Assembly: GCF_009604455.1 (NCBI RefSeq)
Contig: NZ_WEGL01000006.1
Location: 434,001-498,000, forward strand
Source of the DNA: Streptomyces sp. RB17
GTDB taxonomy: Bacteria; Actinomycetota; Actinomycetes; Streptomycetales; Streptomycetaceae
Direction of reading: 5' to 3'
Length of the DNA stretch: 64,000 nucleotides
A program made the position numbers and the translations under genes. Numbering within the stretch: the first letter of the stretch is position 1; the number at the start of each line of letters is the position of its first letter. Below, piece by piece: positions 50,306 through 58,800 of this stretch. The notes under the pieces were generated by a model. It saw nothing but the letters and a program-made list of their open reading frames with translations. It was not told where the DNA came from and did not search any database.

Positions 50306-51010
50306 TCAGCCCGCCGGTGCCGTCATGGGGTGAGGCTGGTCCGACGGCGCCACCGCCCTGGTCCGCCACCAGCGGCGCGACGCCAGCCCGGCCAGCACGG
50401 TGCCCACGGTGTTGACCAGTACGTCGTCCACGGAGGACACCCGGTCCAGCATCAGGACGTACTGTGCGGTTTCCACCAGGGCCGAGCAGCCCGCCCCGAG
50501 CGCCAGGATCCGCGGCACGGACGCCAGCGCCGCGAACCGCATCGGGGCGAAGAACCCCAGCGCCGCGAAGACCAGCAGGTTGCCGACGATACCGAATGGC
50601 CCCATCGTGACCAGGTCCCGCAGCGGTACCAGGCTCACCCGTTCGGGGACGGTGCCGGCCCCGGCGCCCGGCATCATGGTCCCCCACAGGAACGGCACCG
50701 TCCCGTGGACCATGCCCACCTCGGCCAGCGACATCCGCCACGCCCATGCGGTGCCGGCGGCACGCCGACGGCGCGCCAGGGCCCACACCACCAGCGCGGA
50801 CAACGGCAGCGTGACCAGCGTCATGAGCGCCACACCGTTGAACGTGTCGAAGCAGCCGTGCCACCGCCCGGCCATGCACCTCGGAGCGGACATCATGAGC
50901 GGCCGCCGTATGACGAACAAGGCGCCCGCCATGCCGAGGACCGCCAGGCTGAGGAGCACGATCCCGCGCGCTCGGCGGGACGGTGCTGACAGGGATGCGT
51001 CGGGCTTCAT
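50306..51010 (-). CDS. VanZ-family membrane protein
   Basis: A 234-residue protein with about five membrane helices (IVLLSLAVLGMAGALFVI, GVALMTLVTLPLSALVVWAL, MGPFGIVGNLLVFAALGFFA, ILALGAGCSALVETAQYVLM, DDVLVNTVGTVLAGLASRRW). The SALVETAQ and SSVDDVLVNTVGT motifs are characteristic of VanZ. VanZ gives low-level teicoplanin resistance in enterococci; the role in actinobacteria is unclear. It precedes the two-component genes on the same strand but 68 nt separate them. A dyad upstream (51042-51065) may be its operator. Confidence 0.85.
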   Translation of the reverse strand: MKPDASLSAPSRRARGIVLLSLAVLGMAGALFVIRRPLMMSAPRCMAGRWHGCFDTFNGVALMTLVTLPLSALVVWALARRRRAAGTAWAWRMSLAEVGMVHGTVPFLWGTMMPGAGAGTVPERVSLVPLRDLVTMGPFGIVGNLLVFAALGFFAPMRFAALASVPRILALGAGCSALVETAQYVLMLDRVSSVDDVLVNTVGTVLAGLASRRWWRTRAVAPSDQPHPMTAPAG

Positions 51011-51041
51011 GCCCCCATTGGAGACGGAGGGCCGTTGCGAT

Positions 51042-51065
51042 GGCGTATGCGATTTTCGATACGCC
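51042..51065. promoter_or_regulatory. Inverted repeat GGCGTAT-N10-ATACGCC
   Basis: Perfect 7-bp arms 32 bp upstream of the VanZ-like start. The spacer GCGATTTTCG is itself nearly symmetric. The region is AT-rich for this genome. Confidence 0.45.
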
Positions 51066-51115
51066 CGCGATACACGGAATCCCGGGCATCAAGACCGACG
51101 GGCCGTCTCCTGGTC

Positions 51116-52189
51116 TCAGGTCAGCCGGCGCCCGTCCTCGGGAGCCGGGGGCAGCGCCAGGTGGGCCAGGTCGGCCGGTCGGGGCGAGGTGACGGGCCAC
51201 AGGGGAGCGGCCTTGCCGTCGGCGAGCGCGGCAGGCGCGTCGGTGAGGTGCATCCGCTCGCGCAGCCGGCCGTAGAAGTCCATCGGGCCCAGCCGGACCG
51301 CCTTCAGCCGGCGTGGTGCGGCGTACACGCCGATCCAGTCCCCGGGGCTCAGCACTCCGCGCAGCTGACCGTCGATGCTGACGGCGGCCTGGCCCGACCG
51401 GTCGAGGATCCGCAGCGCGATGGGCTCGTCGGGGGCGGCCACGACCGAGCGGTTGAACACCATGTGCGGGGCGACCGGCGTGAAGATCAGGCCCTCCGCG
51501 CGCGGCGAGACCACCGGACCGCCGGCGGCGAAGCTGTACGCGGTGGAGCCCGTGGGCGTGGCCACCAGCAGCGCGTCGGCGGAGTAGCTGGCCAGGAGCC
51601 GGCCGGCCAGATAGACGGCGACCGACACCTGCCGGTCCCGGGCGAGCTTCTCCACGACGACGTCGTTGAGCGCCGTGACATTGAGCGCGACGCCCCAGTT
51701 GTCACCGACCTCGCACTCCGCCCGCACCCGGGGCGGCGGCAGCATCGGCCCACGGCCGTACTCCAGCAGCGCCTCCATCTGCGCGGGCACCTCAAGCCGG
51801 CACGATGCCCGCATGGTGAGGAGCATCCGGCTCTCCACGGTGATCCGCTCGGAGCGGACCGCGTCCAGCGCCGCGCGCACCGCCGACGCCGGGACCTCGG
51901 TGAGGAAGCCGACGCGGCCGAGGTCGACGCCGAGGACCGGGGCGTCGCTCTCGGCGGCCACCCTGGCGCCGCGCAGGAAGGTGCCGTCCCCGCCGAGGGT
52001 GACGATGAGGTCGGGATCGCCCGCGGCGTCGGCCTCCTCCCGGGCACTGTGCCGCGCCCCTTCCCGCCACACGTCGATGTCCGCGCATCTCACGGCGTGC
52101 TCCGCGCACCACTCGCGCACCACACGCGCGGCGGCCACGGCCTCGGCACGGCCACCGTGCACCACCAGGCCGATACGGCTCACCGTCAT
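51116..52189 (-). CDS. NAD kinase (ATP/polyphosphate-dependent)
   Basis: A 357-residue NAD kinase that makes NADP. Seen: VTLGGDGTFLRGARVAAESD (the GGDG motif), VLGVDLGRVGFLTEVPAS, LNDVVVEKLARDRQVSVAVY, VATPTGSTAYSFAAGGPVVS, PHMVFNRSVV and SIDGQLRGVLSPGD. The C-terminus (after DFYGRLRERMHL) has about 40 extra residues without motifs. A good GGAGG precedes ATG 52189. It is probably a second NAD kinase paralog, since streptomycetes usually encode two or more. Confidence 0.92.
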   Translation of the reverse strand: MTVSRIGLVVHGGRAEAVAAARVVREWCAEHAVRCADIDVWREGARHSAREEADAAGDPDLIVTLGGDGTFLRGARVAAESDAPVLGVDLGRVGFLTEVPASAVRAALDAVRSERITVESRMLLTMRASCRLEVPAQMEALLEYGRGPMLPPPRVRAECEVGDNWGVALNVTALNDVVVEKLARDRQVSVAVYLAGRLLASYSADALLVATPTGSTAYSFAAGGPVVSPRAEGLIFTPVAPHMVFNRSVVAAPDEPIALRILDRSGQAAVSIDGQLRGVLSPGDWIGVYAAPRRLKAVRLGPMDFYGRLRERMHLTDAPAALADGKAAPLWPVTSPRPADLAHLALPPAPEDGRRLT

Positions 52190-52455
52190 ACCCGCCTCCG
52201 AACCGTCATGCCCATCTCCCAGCCGGCTGCCCCCGCCCGCCATCCTCACCACGGACCGCACCCGCGCCGCACGCGCCACGCCGAAAGGACGAAGGACAGG
52301 AGGCGCAGCCGACGCCCTCCCCATGACCAGCGACGATCCCCCTCATCGTGTCCGCCGCCGTAAAGAAGGCGAAACGGCGGAGCAATGACGCGGCGCGAAC
52401 CTTCCTGCAACGCCTCGGGGCCCACCGGGGCGGACCGCAGGAAGAGGGAGCAGCC

Positions 52456-54195
52456 GTGACGGAGACCGTCCACAAAAAGGCGCCGCCAGCCCCGCCGCCC
52501 TCCCCGGGCGGCCCGACGTCCAACAGTGCCGCGCACAACGGCCGTACGTACAACGGGTGGACCCGCAACGACACGCTGGAGGACTACTCGCTGCGCTACG
52601 CGCCCAAGTCCTTCCGCCGCTGGACGCCCTACGTCGTGGCCACGACGGCGCTCGGCGGCATCGCCTATCTCGCGGACTTCGCCATCGGCGGCTCGATCGC
52701 CGTCTCCCACGGCTTCTCCAGCGCGATGGTGGCGATCCTGACCGCGGCGGTGGTCATCTTCCTCACCGGTATCCCGATCTCGTACTACTCGGCGAAGTAC
52801 TCCATCGACATGGACCTGCTGACCCGGGGCGCCGGATTCGGGTATCTGGGCTCGACGCTGACCTCGGTGATCTACGCGAGCTTCACCTTCATCTTCTTCG
52901 CCCTCGAAGGCTCGATCATGGCGCAGGCCCTCGAACTGGGCCTGCACATACCGCTCCCCGTCGGGTACGTCATCTGCTCGCTGGTCATCCTGCCGCTCGT
53001 CGTGTACGGCATGACCGCGCTGTCCAGGATGCAGGTGTGGACCCAGCCGGTCTGGCTGGTGCTGATGGTCGCACCGTTCGTGTCCATCGCGATCCAAGAG
53101 CCGGGAAAGTTCGCGGAGTTCACGCACTTCGCGGGCGACTCGCCCACCGGGTCGGGCATCAGCATGCTCGGCGTCGGGGCGGGCGCGGGCGTCGCCCTGT
53201 CGCTGATCGCGCAGATCGGGGAGCAGGTCGACTATCTGCGCTTCATGCCCGACAGGACGGCCGGCAACGGCAGGCAGTGGTGGGCCGCGGTGCTCGGCGC
53301 CGGACCCGGCTGGGTGGTGCTGGGCGCACTGAAGCAGATCGGTGGCGCCTTCCTCGCCTTCTTCATCGCCGGGAGCGTGGGACTGGCCAAGGCCAACGAG
53401 CCGATCCAGCAGTACGTCCACGGCTTCGGGACGTTCGCCGCGCCCGTCGCCCTGGGACTGGCCACCTTCTTCGTCATCCTGTCCCAGGTGAAGATCAACT
53501 CGACGAACGCGTACTCCGGTTCGCTGTCCTGGTCGAACTTCTTCTCCCGGCTGACGCACCGTCACCCAGGGCGCGTCGTCTACATCTTCCTCAACGTGGG
53601 CATCGCGCTGGCCCTGATGGAGGGCGGCGTCTTCGGCTTCCTCAACACCGTCCTCGGGTTCTACTCCAACGTGGCGATCGCCTGGATCGGCGCGGTCGTC
53701 GCCGACCTGGTCATCAACAAGCCGCTGAAGCTGAGCCCGTCGTACATCGAGTTCAAGCGGGCCCACCTCCACCACTTCAACCCGGTCGGCTTCGGCTCCA
53801 TGCTGATCGCCTCGGCGGTGTCCATCGCCGCGTACTTCGACGCCTTCGGCGCCTACGGCAAGGCGTTCTCGCCCTTCGTCGCGCTGTTCCTGGCCATGGT
53901 GCTCTCGCCGTTGTTCGCGGTGCTGACCAGGGGCAGGTACTACATCGCCCGCGCGGACGTCCTGGACGAGCCGCTGCTGGGACCCGACGGGCTGCCGTCG
54001 GCGGCCACGCTGACCTGCTCGGTGTGCGCGACCGACTTCGAACGGCCCGACATGGCCGGCTGCCCCTTCCACCAGGGCGCCGTCTGCTCGCTGTGCTGCA
54101 GCCTGGAGAAGGACTGCCACGACACGTGCAAGACGGGAGCAGCCACGGCGGGCCCGGTCGAACTGGGCGTCCCCACAGTCCGCGCCGTGGACTGA
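52456..54195 (+). CDS. Cytosine permease-like (NCS1) transporter with cysteine-rich C-terminal tail
   Basis: A 579-residue protein. Residues about 60-500 carry 12 helices of the purine/cytosine permease type (YVVATTALGGIAYLADFAIG, AMVAILTAAVVIFLTGIPIS, SALVIYASF-like segments, FVALFLAMVLSPLFAVL). The N-terminus is cytosolic with WTRNDTLEDYSLRYAPKSFR. After residue 520 comes a soluble tail with eight cysteines (CSVCATDFERPDMAGC, VCSLCCSLEKDCHDTC), spaced like a zinc-ribbon or treble-clef site. Such tails are not part of standard NCS1 permeases. GTG 52456 follows AGGGAG. Substrate unknown. Confidence 0.82.
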   Translation: MTETVHKKAPPAPPPSPGGPTSNSAAHNGRTYNGWTRNDTLEDYSLRYAPKSFRRWTPYVVATTALGGIAYLADFAIGGSIAVSHGFSSAMVAILTAAVVIFLTGIPISYYSAKYSIDMDLLTRGAGFGYLGSTLTSVIYASFTFIFFALEGSIMAQALELGLHIPLPVGYVICSLVILPLVVYGMTALSRMQVWTQPVWLVLMVAPFVSIAIQEPGKFAEFTHFAGDSPTGSGISMLGVGAGAGVALSLIAQIGEQVDYLRFMPDRTAGNGRQWWAAVLGAGPGWVVLGALKQIGGAFLAFFIAGSVGLAKANEPIQQYVHGFGTFAAPVALGLATFFVILSQVKINSTNAYSGSLSWSNFFSRLTHRHPGRVVYIFLNVGIALALMEGGVFGFLNTVLGFYSNVAIAWIGAVVADLVINKPLKLSPSYIEFKRAHLHHFNPVGFGSMLIASAVSIAAYFDAFGAYGKAFSPFVALFLAMVLSPLFAVLTRGRYYIARADVLDEPLLGPDGLPSAATLTCSVCATDFERPDMAGCPFHQGAVCSLCCSLEKDCHDTCKTGAATAGPVELGVPTVRAVD

Positions 54196-54220
54196 GCGCG
54201 GGCACACGTGTCCGGAGCAT

Positions 54221-54253
54221 GCGGCGGCCGGGGCGGTGTGCCCCGGCCGCCGC
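54221..54253. terminator. Strong terminator hairpin
   Basis: Perfect 14-bp GC stem (54221-54234 with 54240-54253) with loop GGTGT, 26 nt after the permease stop. It is the strongest hairpin in the window. Confidence 0.85.
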
Positions 54254-54428
54254 ACGCCGGTGACCGGTCACTCGTGCTGGAGCGGGACCGATCAGGTACC
54301 CGTCCCCGGGCAGCGAATTCACGGATTTCCCCAGTCCCGGGAGCCGGGAGCACCCCCCGCTCATGGGAGGCGAGCGGTACGGGTACTCGGGGTCTTCGGA
54401 ACCGGCACGGACGCGCGTGGGAGGCCCG

Positions 54429-54569
54429 ATGAGTGAGAGCACCCCTTCGCAGGCCGAGGGCGAGCGGGAGCCCGGCGTGACGGAGGACGAGCAGCCGCCG
54501 CGTACGACTCCGTCCCAGGCGGAGGGCGAGGACACGGCGGACGAGAACGCCGAGGAAGGCGACGAGTGA
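54429..54569 (+). CDS. Small acidic protein, 46 residues
   Basis: The product contains TPSQAEGE twice (residues 5-12 and 29-36 approximately) and ends DTADENAEEGDE; about a third of residues are Asp or Glu. It has no hydrophobic segment and is probably disordered. ATG 54429 follows GGGAGG. It lies 10 nt before the DUF2795 gene, so the two are one operon. I know no function; very acidic small proteins like this are common but unstudied in streptomycetes. Confidence 0.6.
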   Translation: MSESTPSQAEGEREPGVTEDEQPPRTTPSQAEGEDTADENAEEGDE

Positions 54570-54579
54570 GGGAGGCGCC

Positions 54580-54903
54580 ATGAGCACGGCACACACGAGC
54601 GTCCCCGAGGTGCTGGCCGCGCTGAAGGACGTGTCGTACCCGGCCGACAAGGAGCGCCTGGTCACCGCGGCTCGTGCGGCGGGCGCGTCGGACGAGGTCG
54701 TCAAGGCCCTGCGCGGCATCCCCGCCGAGCGGTACACGGGCCGCGACGACGTGGCGAGGTCGGTCCGGGGCGATCCGGACTCGGACCTCGACCGCACCGC
54801 CGCACAGCGCGCGGAACGGGCGCGGGAGGGCGGGAAGCCCGGCCTCTCCCAGCACCTGCGGGAGGAGCCGAAGACGCCGATCCAGGAGGAGTTCGACCGC
54901 TGA
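54580..54903 (+). CDS. DUF2795 domain protein
   Basis: A 107-residue protein. Residues 8-55 form the DUF2795 helix-turn pattern (VLAALKDVSYPADKERLVTA, VVKALRGIPAERYTGRDDV); the rest is charged and probably disordered. DUF2795 proteins are small cytosolic actinobacterial proteins of unknown role, often in stress-related clusters. It is cotranscribed with the 46-residue gene, with GGAGG upstream of ATG. Confidence 0.8.
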   Translation: MSTAHTSVPEVLAALKDVSYPADKERLVTAARAAGASDEVVKALRGIPAERYTGRDDVARSVRGDPDSDLDRTAAQRAERAREGGKPGLSQHLREEPKTPIQEEFDR

Positions 54904-54968
54904 ACCGCGCTACCGCAGGGCTGTACCGCCGGGCCGTTGTGAGCGCTCGTCCCTCAGCGCCGTACTTC

Positions 54969-54997
54969 TTGACGGCCCGGTCCGCCGCTCCTAGCGT
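54969..54997 (+). promoter_or_regulatory. Promoter of the NCS1 permease operon
   Basis: -35 TTGACG (54969-54974), 17-bp spacer, -10 TAGCGT (54992-54997). Predicted start near 55004, 40 nt ahead of ATG 55044. Confidence 0.65.
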
Positions 54998-55006
54998 CAG
55001 CCACCA

Positions 55007-55026
55007 CTGGACACGTCTGGACAGGT
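55007..55026. promoter_or_regulatory. 10-bp direct repeat CTGGACACGT / CTGGACAGGT
   Basis: Two head-to-tail copies just after the predicted transcription start. The spacing of one helical turn suits cooperative binding, possibly by the GntR protein encoded as third gene of the operon. Confidence 0.4.
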
Positions 55027-55043
55027 AGGCAGGTGGCTCGGCG

Positions 55044-56558
55044 ATGACGCGACCGCAGGACCCGCTCGAACCCACCGACGGCAGATCCGGCGGCCACCCG
55101 ATGCAGGTGGAGACGCACGGACTCGACGTGATCGGGGACGCCGAGCGCAAGGGCACCCCGCGCACGCTGTTCTGGCCCTGGTTCGGCGCCAATGTCTCCG
55201 TCCTCGGCCTGAGCTACGGCGCCTTCGCGTTCGGCTTCGGGATCTCCTTCTGGCAGGCCCTCGCCGCCGGGGTGCTCGGCATCGTCGTCTCGTTCCTGTT
55301 GTGCGGGTTCATCGCGGTCGCCGGGAAGCGCGGCTCGGCGCCCACGATGGTGCTCAGCCGGGCGGCGTACGGCGTGCGCGGCAACCGGCTGCCGTCGGTG
55401 ATCTCCTGGATGCTCACCGTCGGCTGGGAGACCGTCCTCACCGCGCTCGCCACGATGGCCACCGCGACCGTCTTCGGCCGCCTCGGCTGGGGCGGCGGCA
55501 CGGAGACCAAGGTCGCCGCCCTCGTGGTGGTGGCCGCGCTGACCGTCCTCGGCGGTGTCATGGGCTTCGACCTCATCATGCGGCTGCAGACGGCGATCAC
55601 CGTGATCACCGGCGTCCTCACCGTCGTCTACGTCGCTCTCGTCGCCGGCCACATCCACTGGAGCGCGGTGAGTGCCCTCCCGTCGGGTTCCGCGCAGGAG
55701 TTCATCGGCGCGCTGGTGTTCATGATGACCGGCTTCGGCCTGGGCTGGGTGAACGCCGCCGCCGACTACTCCCGCTATCTGCCCCGGAGTTCGTCCGGCC
55801 GCTCAGTGATCGGCTGGACCACCTTCGGCGCCTCGGTGGCCCCGCTGCTCCTGCTGGTCTTCGGCCTGCTGCTGGCCGGTTCCTCGCAAGCGCTGAGCAA
55901 GGCCGTCGCCGCCGACCCGATCGGCGCGCTCACCACGATCCTGCCCACCTGGTTCCTGGTGCCGTTCGCCGTGGTCGCCGTCCTCGGCCTGGTCGGCGGC
56001 GCCGTCCTCGACATCTACTCCTCGGGCCTCGCCCTGCTCTCCGCAGGCCTGCCGGTGCCCCGCTGTCTGGCCGCCTTCCTCGACGGCGTCCTGATGATCG
56101 CCGGCTCGGTCTACATCGTGTTCTTCGCCGGCGACTTCCTCGGCCAGTTCATGGGCTTCCTCACCACGCTCGGCGTCCCCATCGCCGCCTGGTGCGGCAT
56201 CGTCCTCGCCGACCTCGCCCTGCGCCGCCGCGACTACGACGACGGTGACCTCTACCGCCCGCACGGCCGCTACGGCGACATCCCCCTGCCACCTCTGCTC
56301 CTCACCCTGGCCGCCACGGCCGTCGGCTGGGGCCTGGTCACCAACACCGCGGCGAGCTGGCTCACCTGGCAGGGGTACCTCCTCGCACCGTTCGGCCTCG
56401 GGGGCAAGACCGGTGCCTGGGCGTACGCCAATCTCGGCGTCCTGGTGGCGCTGGCTCTCGCCTTCCTCGGCACCCTGTTGCTGGGCCGGGGCCGGATCCG
56501 TGCCCAGGAGGCGCAGACGCCGAGCCCGGTGACCGACGAGGGGGTGCTCCACCCATGA
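55044..56558 (+). CDS. NCS1 purine/pyrimidine or allantoin-type permease
   Basis: A 504-residue, 12-helix cation symporter of the nucleobase family: FWPWFGANVSVLGLSYGAFA, SAPTMVLSRAAYGVRGNRLP, ISWMLTVGWETVLTALATMA, MTGFGLGWVNAAADYSRYLP, GAVLDIYSSGLALLSAGL. The motif SRAAYGVRGN is a signature of cytosine/purine permeases. It starts an operon with a cysteine hydrolase (overlap ATGA) and a GntR regulator (overlap GTGA). The operon suggests uptake and breakdown of a nitrogen compound with amide or ureide groups. Confidence 0.88.
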   Translation: MTRPQDPLEPTDGRSGGHPMQVETHGLDVIGDAERKGTPRTLFWPWFGANVSVLGLSYGAFAFGFGISFWQALAAGVLGIVVSFLLCGFIAVAGKRGSAPTMVLSRAAYGVRGNRLPSVISWMLTVGWETVLTALATMATATVFGRLGWGGGTETKVAALVVVAALTVLGGVMGFDLIMRLQTAITVITGVLTVVYVALVAGHIHWSAVSALPSGSAQEFIGALVFMMTGFGLGWVNAAADYSRYLPRSSSGRSVIGWTTFGASVAPLLLLVFGLLLAGSSQALSKAVAADPIGALTTILPTWFLVPFAVVAVLGLVGGAVLDIYSSGLALLSAGLPVPRCLAAFLDGVLMIAGSVYIVFFAGDFLGQFMGFLTTLGVPIAAWCGIVLADLALRRRDYDDGDLYRPHGRYGDIPLPPLLLTLAATAVGWGLVTNTAASWLTWQGYLLAPFGLGGKTGAWAYANLGVLVALALAFLGTLLLGRGRIRAQEAQTPSPVTDEGVLHP

Positions 56559-57106
56559 CCGCCGGACACCTCGCCGTCATCGACATGCAGCGCGTCTTCG
56601 CCGACCCGGCGAGCCCCTGGGCCACCCCCCGGTACGCCGACGCGGTGGCGGGCGTACGCAGCCTGCTGCCGGCCTTCGCCGACCGCGCCACCTTCACCCG
56701 CTTCCTGGCCCCCGCGAATCCGGCCGGGGCCTGGCGCGCCTACTACGCCGCATGGCCCTTCGCCCTGCAGCCCCCGGACGCCGAACTGTGGCACCTGTCC
56801 GAGGAGTTCGCCGACCTGGCCCACCACGTCGCCGACACCACCACCTTCGGCAAGTGGACCCCGGAACTCGCCGCCCGCGTCGGCACCGACGACCGTCTGG
56901 TCCTGGCCGGTGTCAGCACCGAGTGCTGTGTGCTGTCCACCGCCCTGGCCGCCGCCGACGCCGGCATGGAGGTGCTGGTGGTCGCGGACGCCTGCGCGGG
57001 TGTGGACGACGACTCCCACCTCAAGGCCCTGCAGATCATGGAGCTGTACCGGCCGCTGGTCCGGGTCACCACCGTCGACGAGCTCCTCGCCGAGGCCGGT
57101 CCGTGA
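56555..57106 (+). CDS. Isochorismatase-like cysteine hydrolase
   Basis: A 183-residue protein of the isochorismatase fold: LAVIDMQRVFADPASPW with the catalytic Asp, TTFGKWTPELA with the conserved Lys, and the nucleophile Cys in LAGVSTECCVLSTALAA. The complete Asp-Lys-Cys set suggests an amidohydrolase (for example on carbamoyl or biuret-like groups). Its ATG overlaps the permease stop, so it probably acts on the imported compound. Substrate not determinable. Confidence 0.85.
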   Translation: MTAGHLAVIDMQRVFADPASPWATPRYADAVAGVRSLLPAFADRATFTRFLAPANPAGAWRAYYAAWPFALQPPDAELWHLSEEFADLAHHVADTTTFGKWTPELAARVGTDDRLVLAGVSTECCVLSTALAAADAGMEVLVVADACAGVDDDSHLKALQIMELYRPLVRVTTVDELLAEAGP

Positions 57107-57810
57107 CCGGCGTCCCGCTCAAGCACCAGCGGATCAGCCGGATCCTCGCCCGGGAGATCCGGGCGGGCAGCCGCCGAGCCGGCGAGCGACTGCCCGGCGA
57201 GCACGCCCTCGCCGAGCGCTTCGGGGTCTGCCGTACGACCATCCGCGCGGCCCTCGCCGAACTGTCCGAGGAGGGCCTGATCACCACCCGTACCGGCAAG
57301 GGCTCGTACGTCCTCTTCGACGCCCGCCCGCCGGACGACCGGCTCGGCTGGGCCCGCGCCCGGGCCGTGCGGGACGCGGACACCGCCGTGCGGACCCTCG
57401 CCGTACGCGAGACGCACGAGAGCGGCCTCGCCGCCGAACTCGGTCTGGAGAAGGACGAGTTCGTGTGCGTGGAGCGGATCCGTGAGCTGGTCGCGGACGG
57501 CACCGTGGTGTCGTACGAACGCAGTTACCTGCCGCCGGTGCCGGTGATCCGCGAGCTGCCCGCCCGCGTACTGGGCCAGGGGGCGCTCACCGAGCTGCTG
57601 CAGCGGGCCGGGCTGCGGCCCGACCACGGGGAGCAGCGGATCTCCGGGCGGCCGGTCGGTTCCCGGGAGGCGGAGCTGCTGCGGCGCGCGCCGGGCGACT
57701 GGTTCCTCGAGACGCGGCGGACCAGCCGGGCGGCCGACGGCACCTTCGTCGAGCATGCCGTCAGCCTGCTCGACCCGGACCACTTCGAGGTGACCCTCAC
57801 CTTCGGCTGA
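57103..57810 (+). CDS. GntR/HutC-family transcriptional regulator
   Basis: A 235-residue regulator: winged helix 5-70 (ISRILAREIRAGSRRAGERL, LAERFGVCRTTIRAALAELS, GLITTRTGKGSYV) and UTRA effector domain 85-235 (ELGLEKDEFVCVERIRELVA, VVSYERSYLP). GTG 57103 overlaps the hydrolase stop. As third gene it likely autoregulates the operon through the 55007-55026 direct repeats. The effector may be the substrate of the permease. Confidence 0.9.
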   Translation: MTGVPLKHQRISRILAREIRAGSRRAGERLPGEHALAERFGVCRTTIRAALAELSEEGLITTRTGKGSYVLFDARPPDDRLGWARARAVRDADTAVRTLAVRETHESGLAAELGLEKDEFVCVERIRELVADGTVVSYERSYLPPVPVIRELPARVLGQGALTELLQRAGLRPDHGEQRISGRPVGSREAELLRRAPGDWFLETRRTSRAADGTFVEHAVSLLDPDHFEVTLTFG

Positions 57811-58193
57811 CGCTCCGGCATCAGGTGCGCCCCGTACCCGGGCAGAGGTCCGGGCCGGGTCCCTGGCCCCGCGGCACACGAGGTACAGCGTCCGCCGGTC
57901 GGCCCGCAGGGTGCTCGGGCCATGGTGGTGTCCCGGTGGCGGGCCGGCCACCGTGCCGTACACCGCCCCGGCGCGTCGGCCGGTCCACACCCAGGGCCCG
58001 CGTGGGCGACGGCCACGCCGGCCGGCCCGGCCGTCACCGTCCCCGGCCACCACCGCGACCGGGCCACCATCGGATCTCCCGCCGATCCTCACGCATGTCC
58101 CGTGGCCCACCGGGTACGCGAGGCGGAGCACGCCCGGGGCGCGGTACCGCCTCCCGGGTGGCCTGTACGACCGTCGCTACCAGGGGACCTGCC
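57811..58193. other. 383-bp gap without a supported gene
   Basis: Six-frame reading gives only proline/arginine-rich shadow frames. I see no clear promoter or hairpin. A weak minus-strand stretch (RRTLYLVCRGARDPA) might be a decayed gene but is not recognisable. Confidence 0.5.
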
Positions 58194-58592
58194 ATGGAGA
58201 CACCCGCACACAACGACCTGCCGACGCCGGCCCAGCAGGCGCTGGACACACTGGCCGTGAACGCCGAGGACCAGGCCGCGCTGGACGTCCTCGCCCACAG
58301 TGACGTGCTCGTCCCCGTGCCGGACGACGCGGTCGACGGGGAGGGCGCCGACGCCACGACCGTGGCCCTGCCCGTCCTGGAACAGCCCGGAGGCGATCCG
58401 GTCGTCCCCGTCTTCACCACGGAGGGCGAGATGGCCGGGCTTCTGCCCTTCGTCTCCCGCTACCGCCTCATCCCCCTCGGTGCCCTGGCCTCCCAGTGGC
58501 CCGACGAGGAGCTCTCCCTGGCCATAGACGGCAACTCCACCCACGCCCTGACCCTCACGTCACAGGGGGTACGCACGTTGTTGGCGCGGTGA
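58194..58592 (+). CDS. SseB-family protein
   Basis: A 132-residue protein with the SseB N-terminal domain pattern: QAALDVLAHSDVLVPVPDDA, VVPVFTTEGEMAGLLPFV, YRLIPLGALASQWPDEELSL, LAIDGNSTHALTLTSQGVR. SseB-type domains in actinobacteria have no firm function. ATG 58194 follows GGGGACC. It is monocistronic and ends at a Streptomyces-type palindrome. Confidence 0.8.
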   Translation: METPAHNDLPTPAQQALDTLAVNAEDQAALDVLAHSDVLVPVPDDAVDGEGADATTVALPVLEQPGGDPVVPVFTTEGEMAGLLPFVSRYRLIPLGALASQWPDEELSLAIDGNSTHALTLTSQGVRTLLAR

Positions 58593-58596
58593 TTCA

Positions 58597-58614
58597 GCGC
58601 CCCGAAAGGGGCGC
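58597..58614. terminator. Terminator hairpin GCGCCCC-GAAA-GGGGCGC
   Basis: Perfect 7-bp stem with a GAAA tetraloop, 4 nt after the SseB-like stop and followed by GGGGAACCGCGCG. This exact palindrome with its flank is widespread in Streptomyces intergenic DNA. Confidence 0.85.
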
Positions 58615-58800
58615 GGGGAACCGCGCGGGAAACCGAGGACGACCCGCACGCGCACACAACCGATCACCGACCCCCTGAGCCGCAGTCGACCCCCATCGAC
58701 CCCGGCAAAGGACGTCCGGAACTGCCCCCTGCCAACGGGTGGTCACAAGGCTCCGAGAGGGAAGATCCCCGGCGAGAGAGAACGGCGCGCGAAGGAGCCG

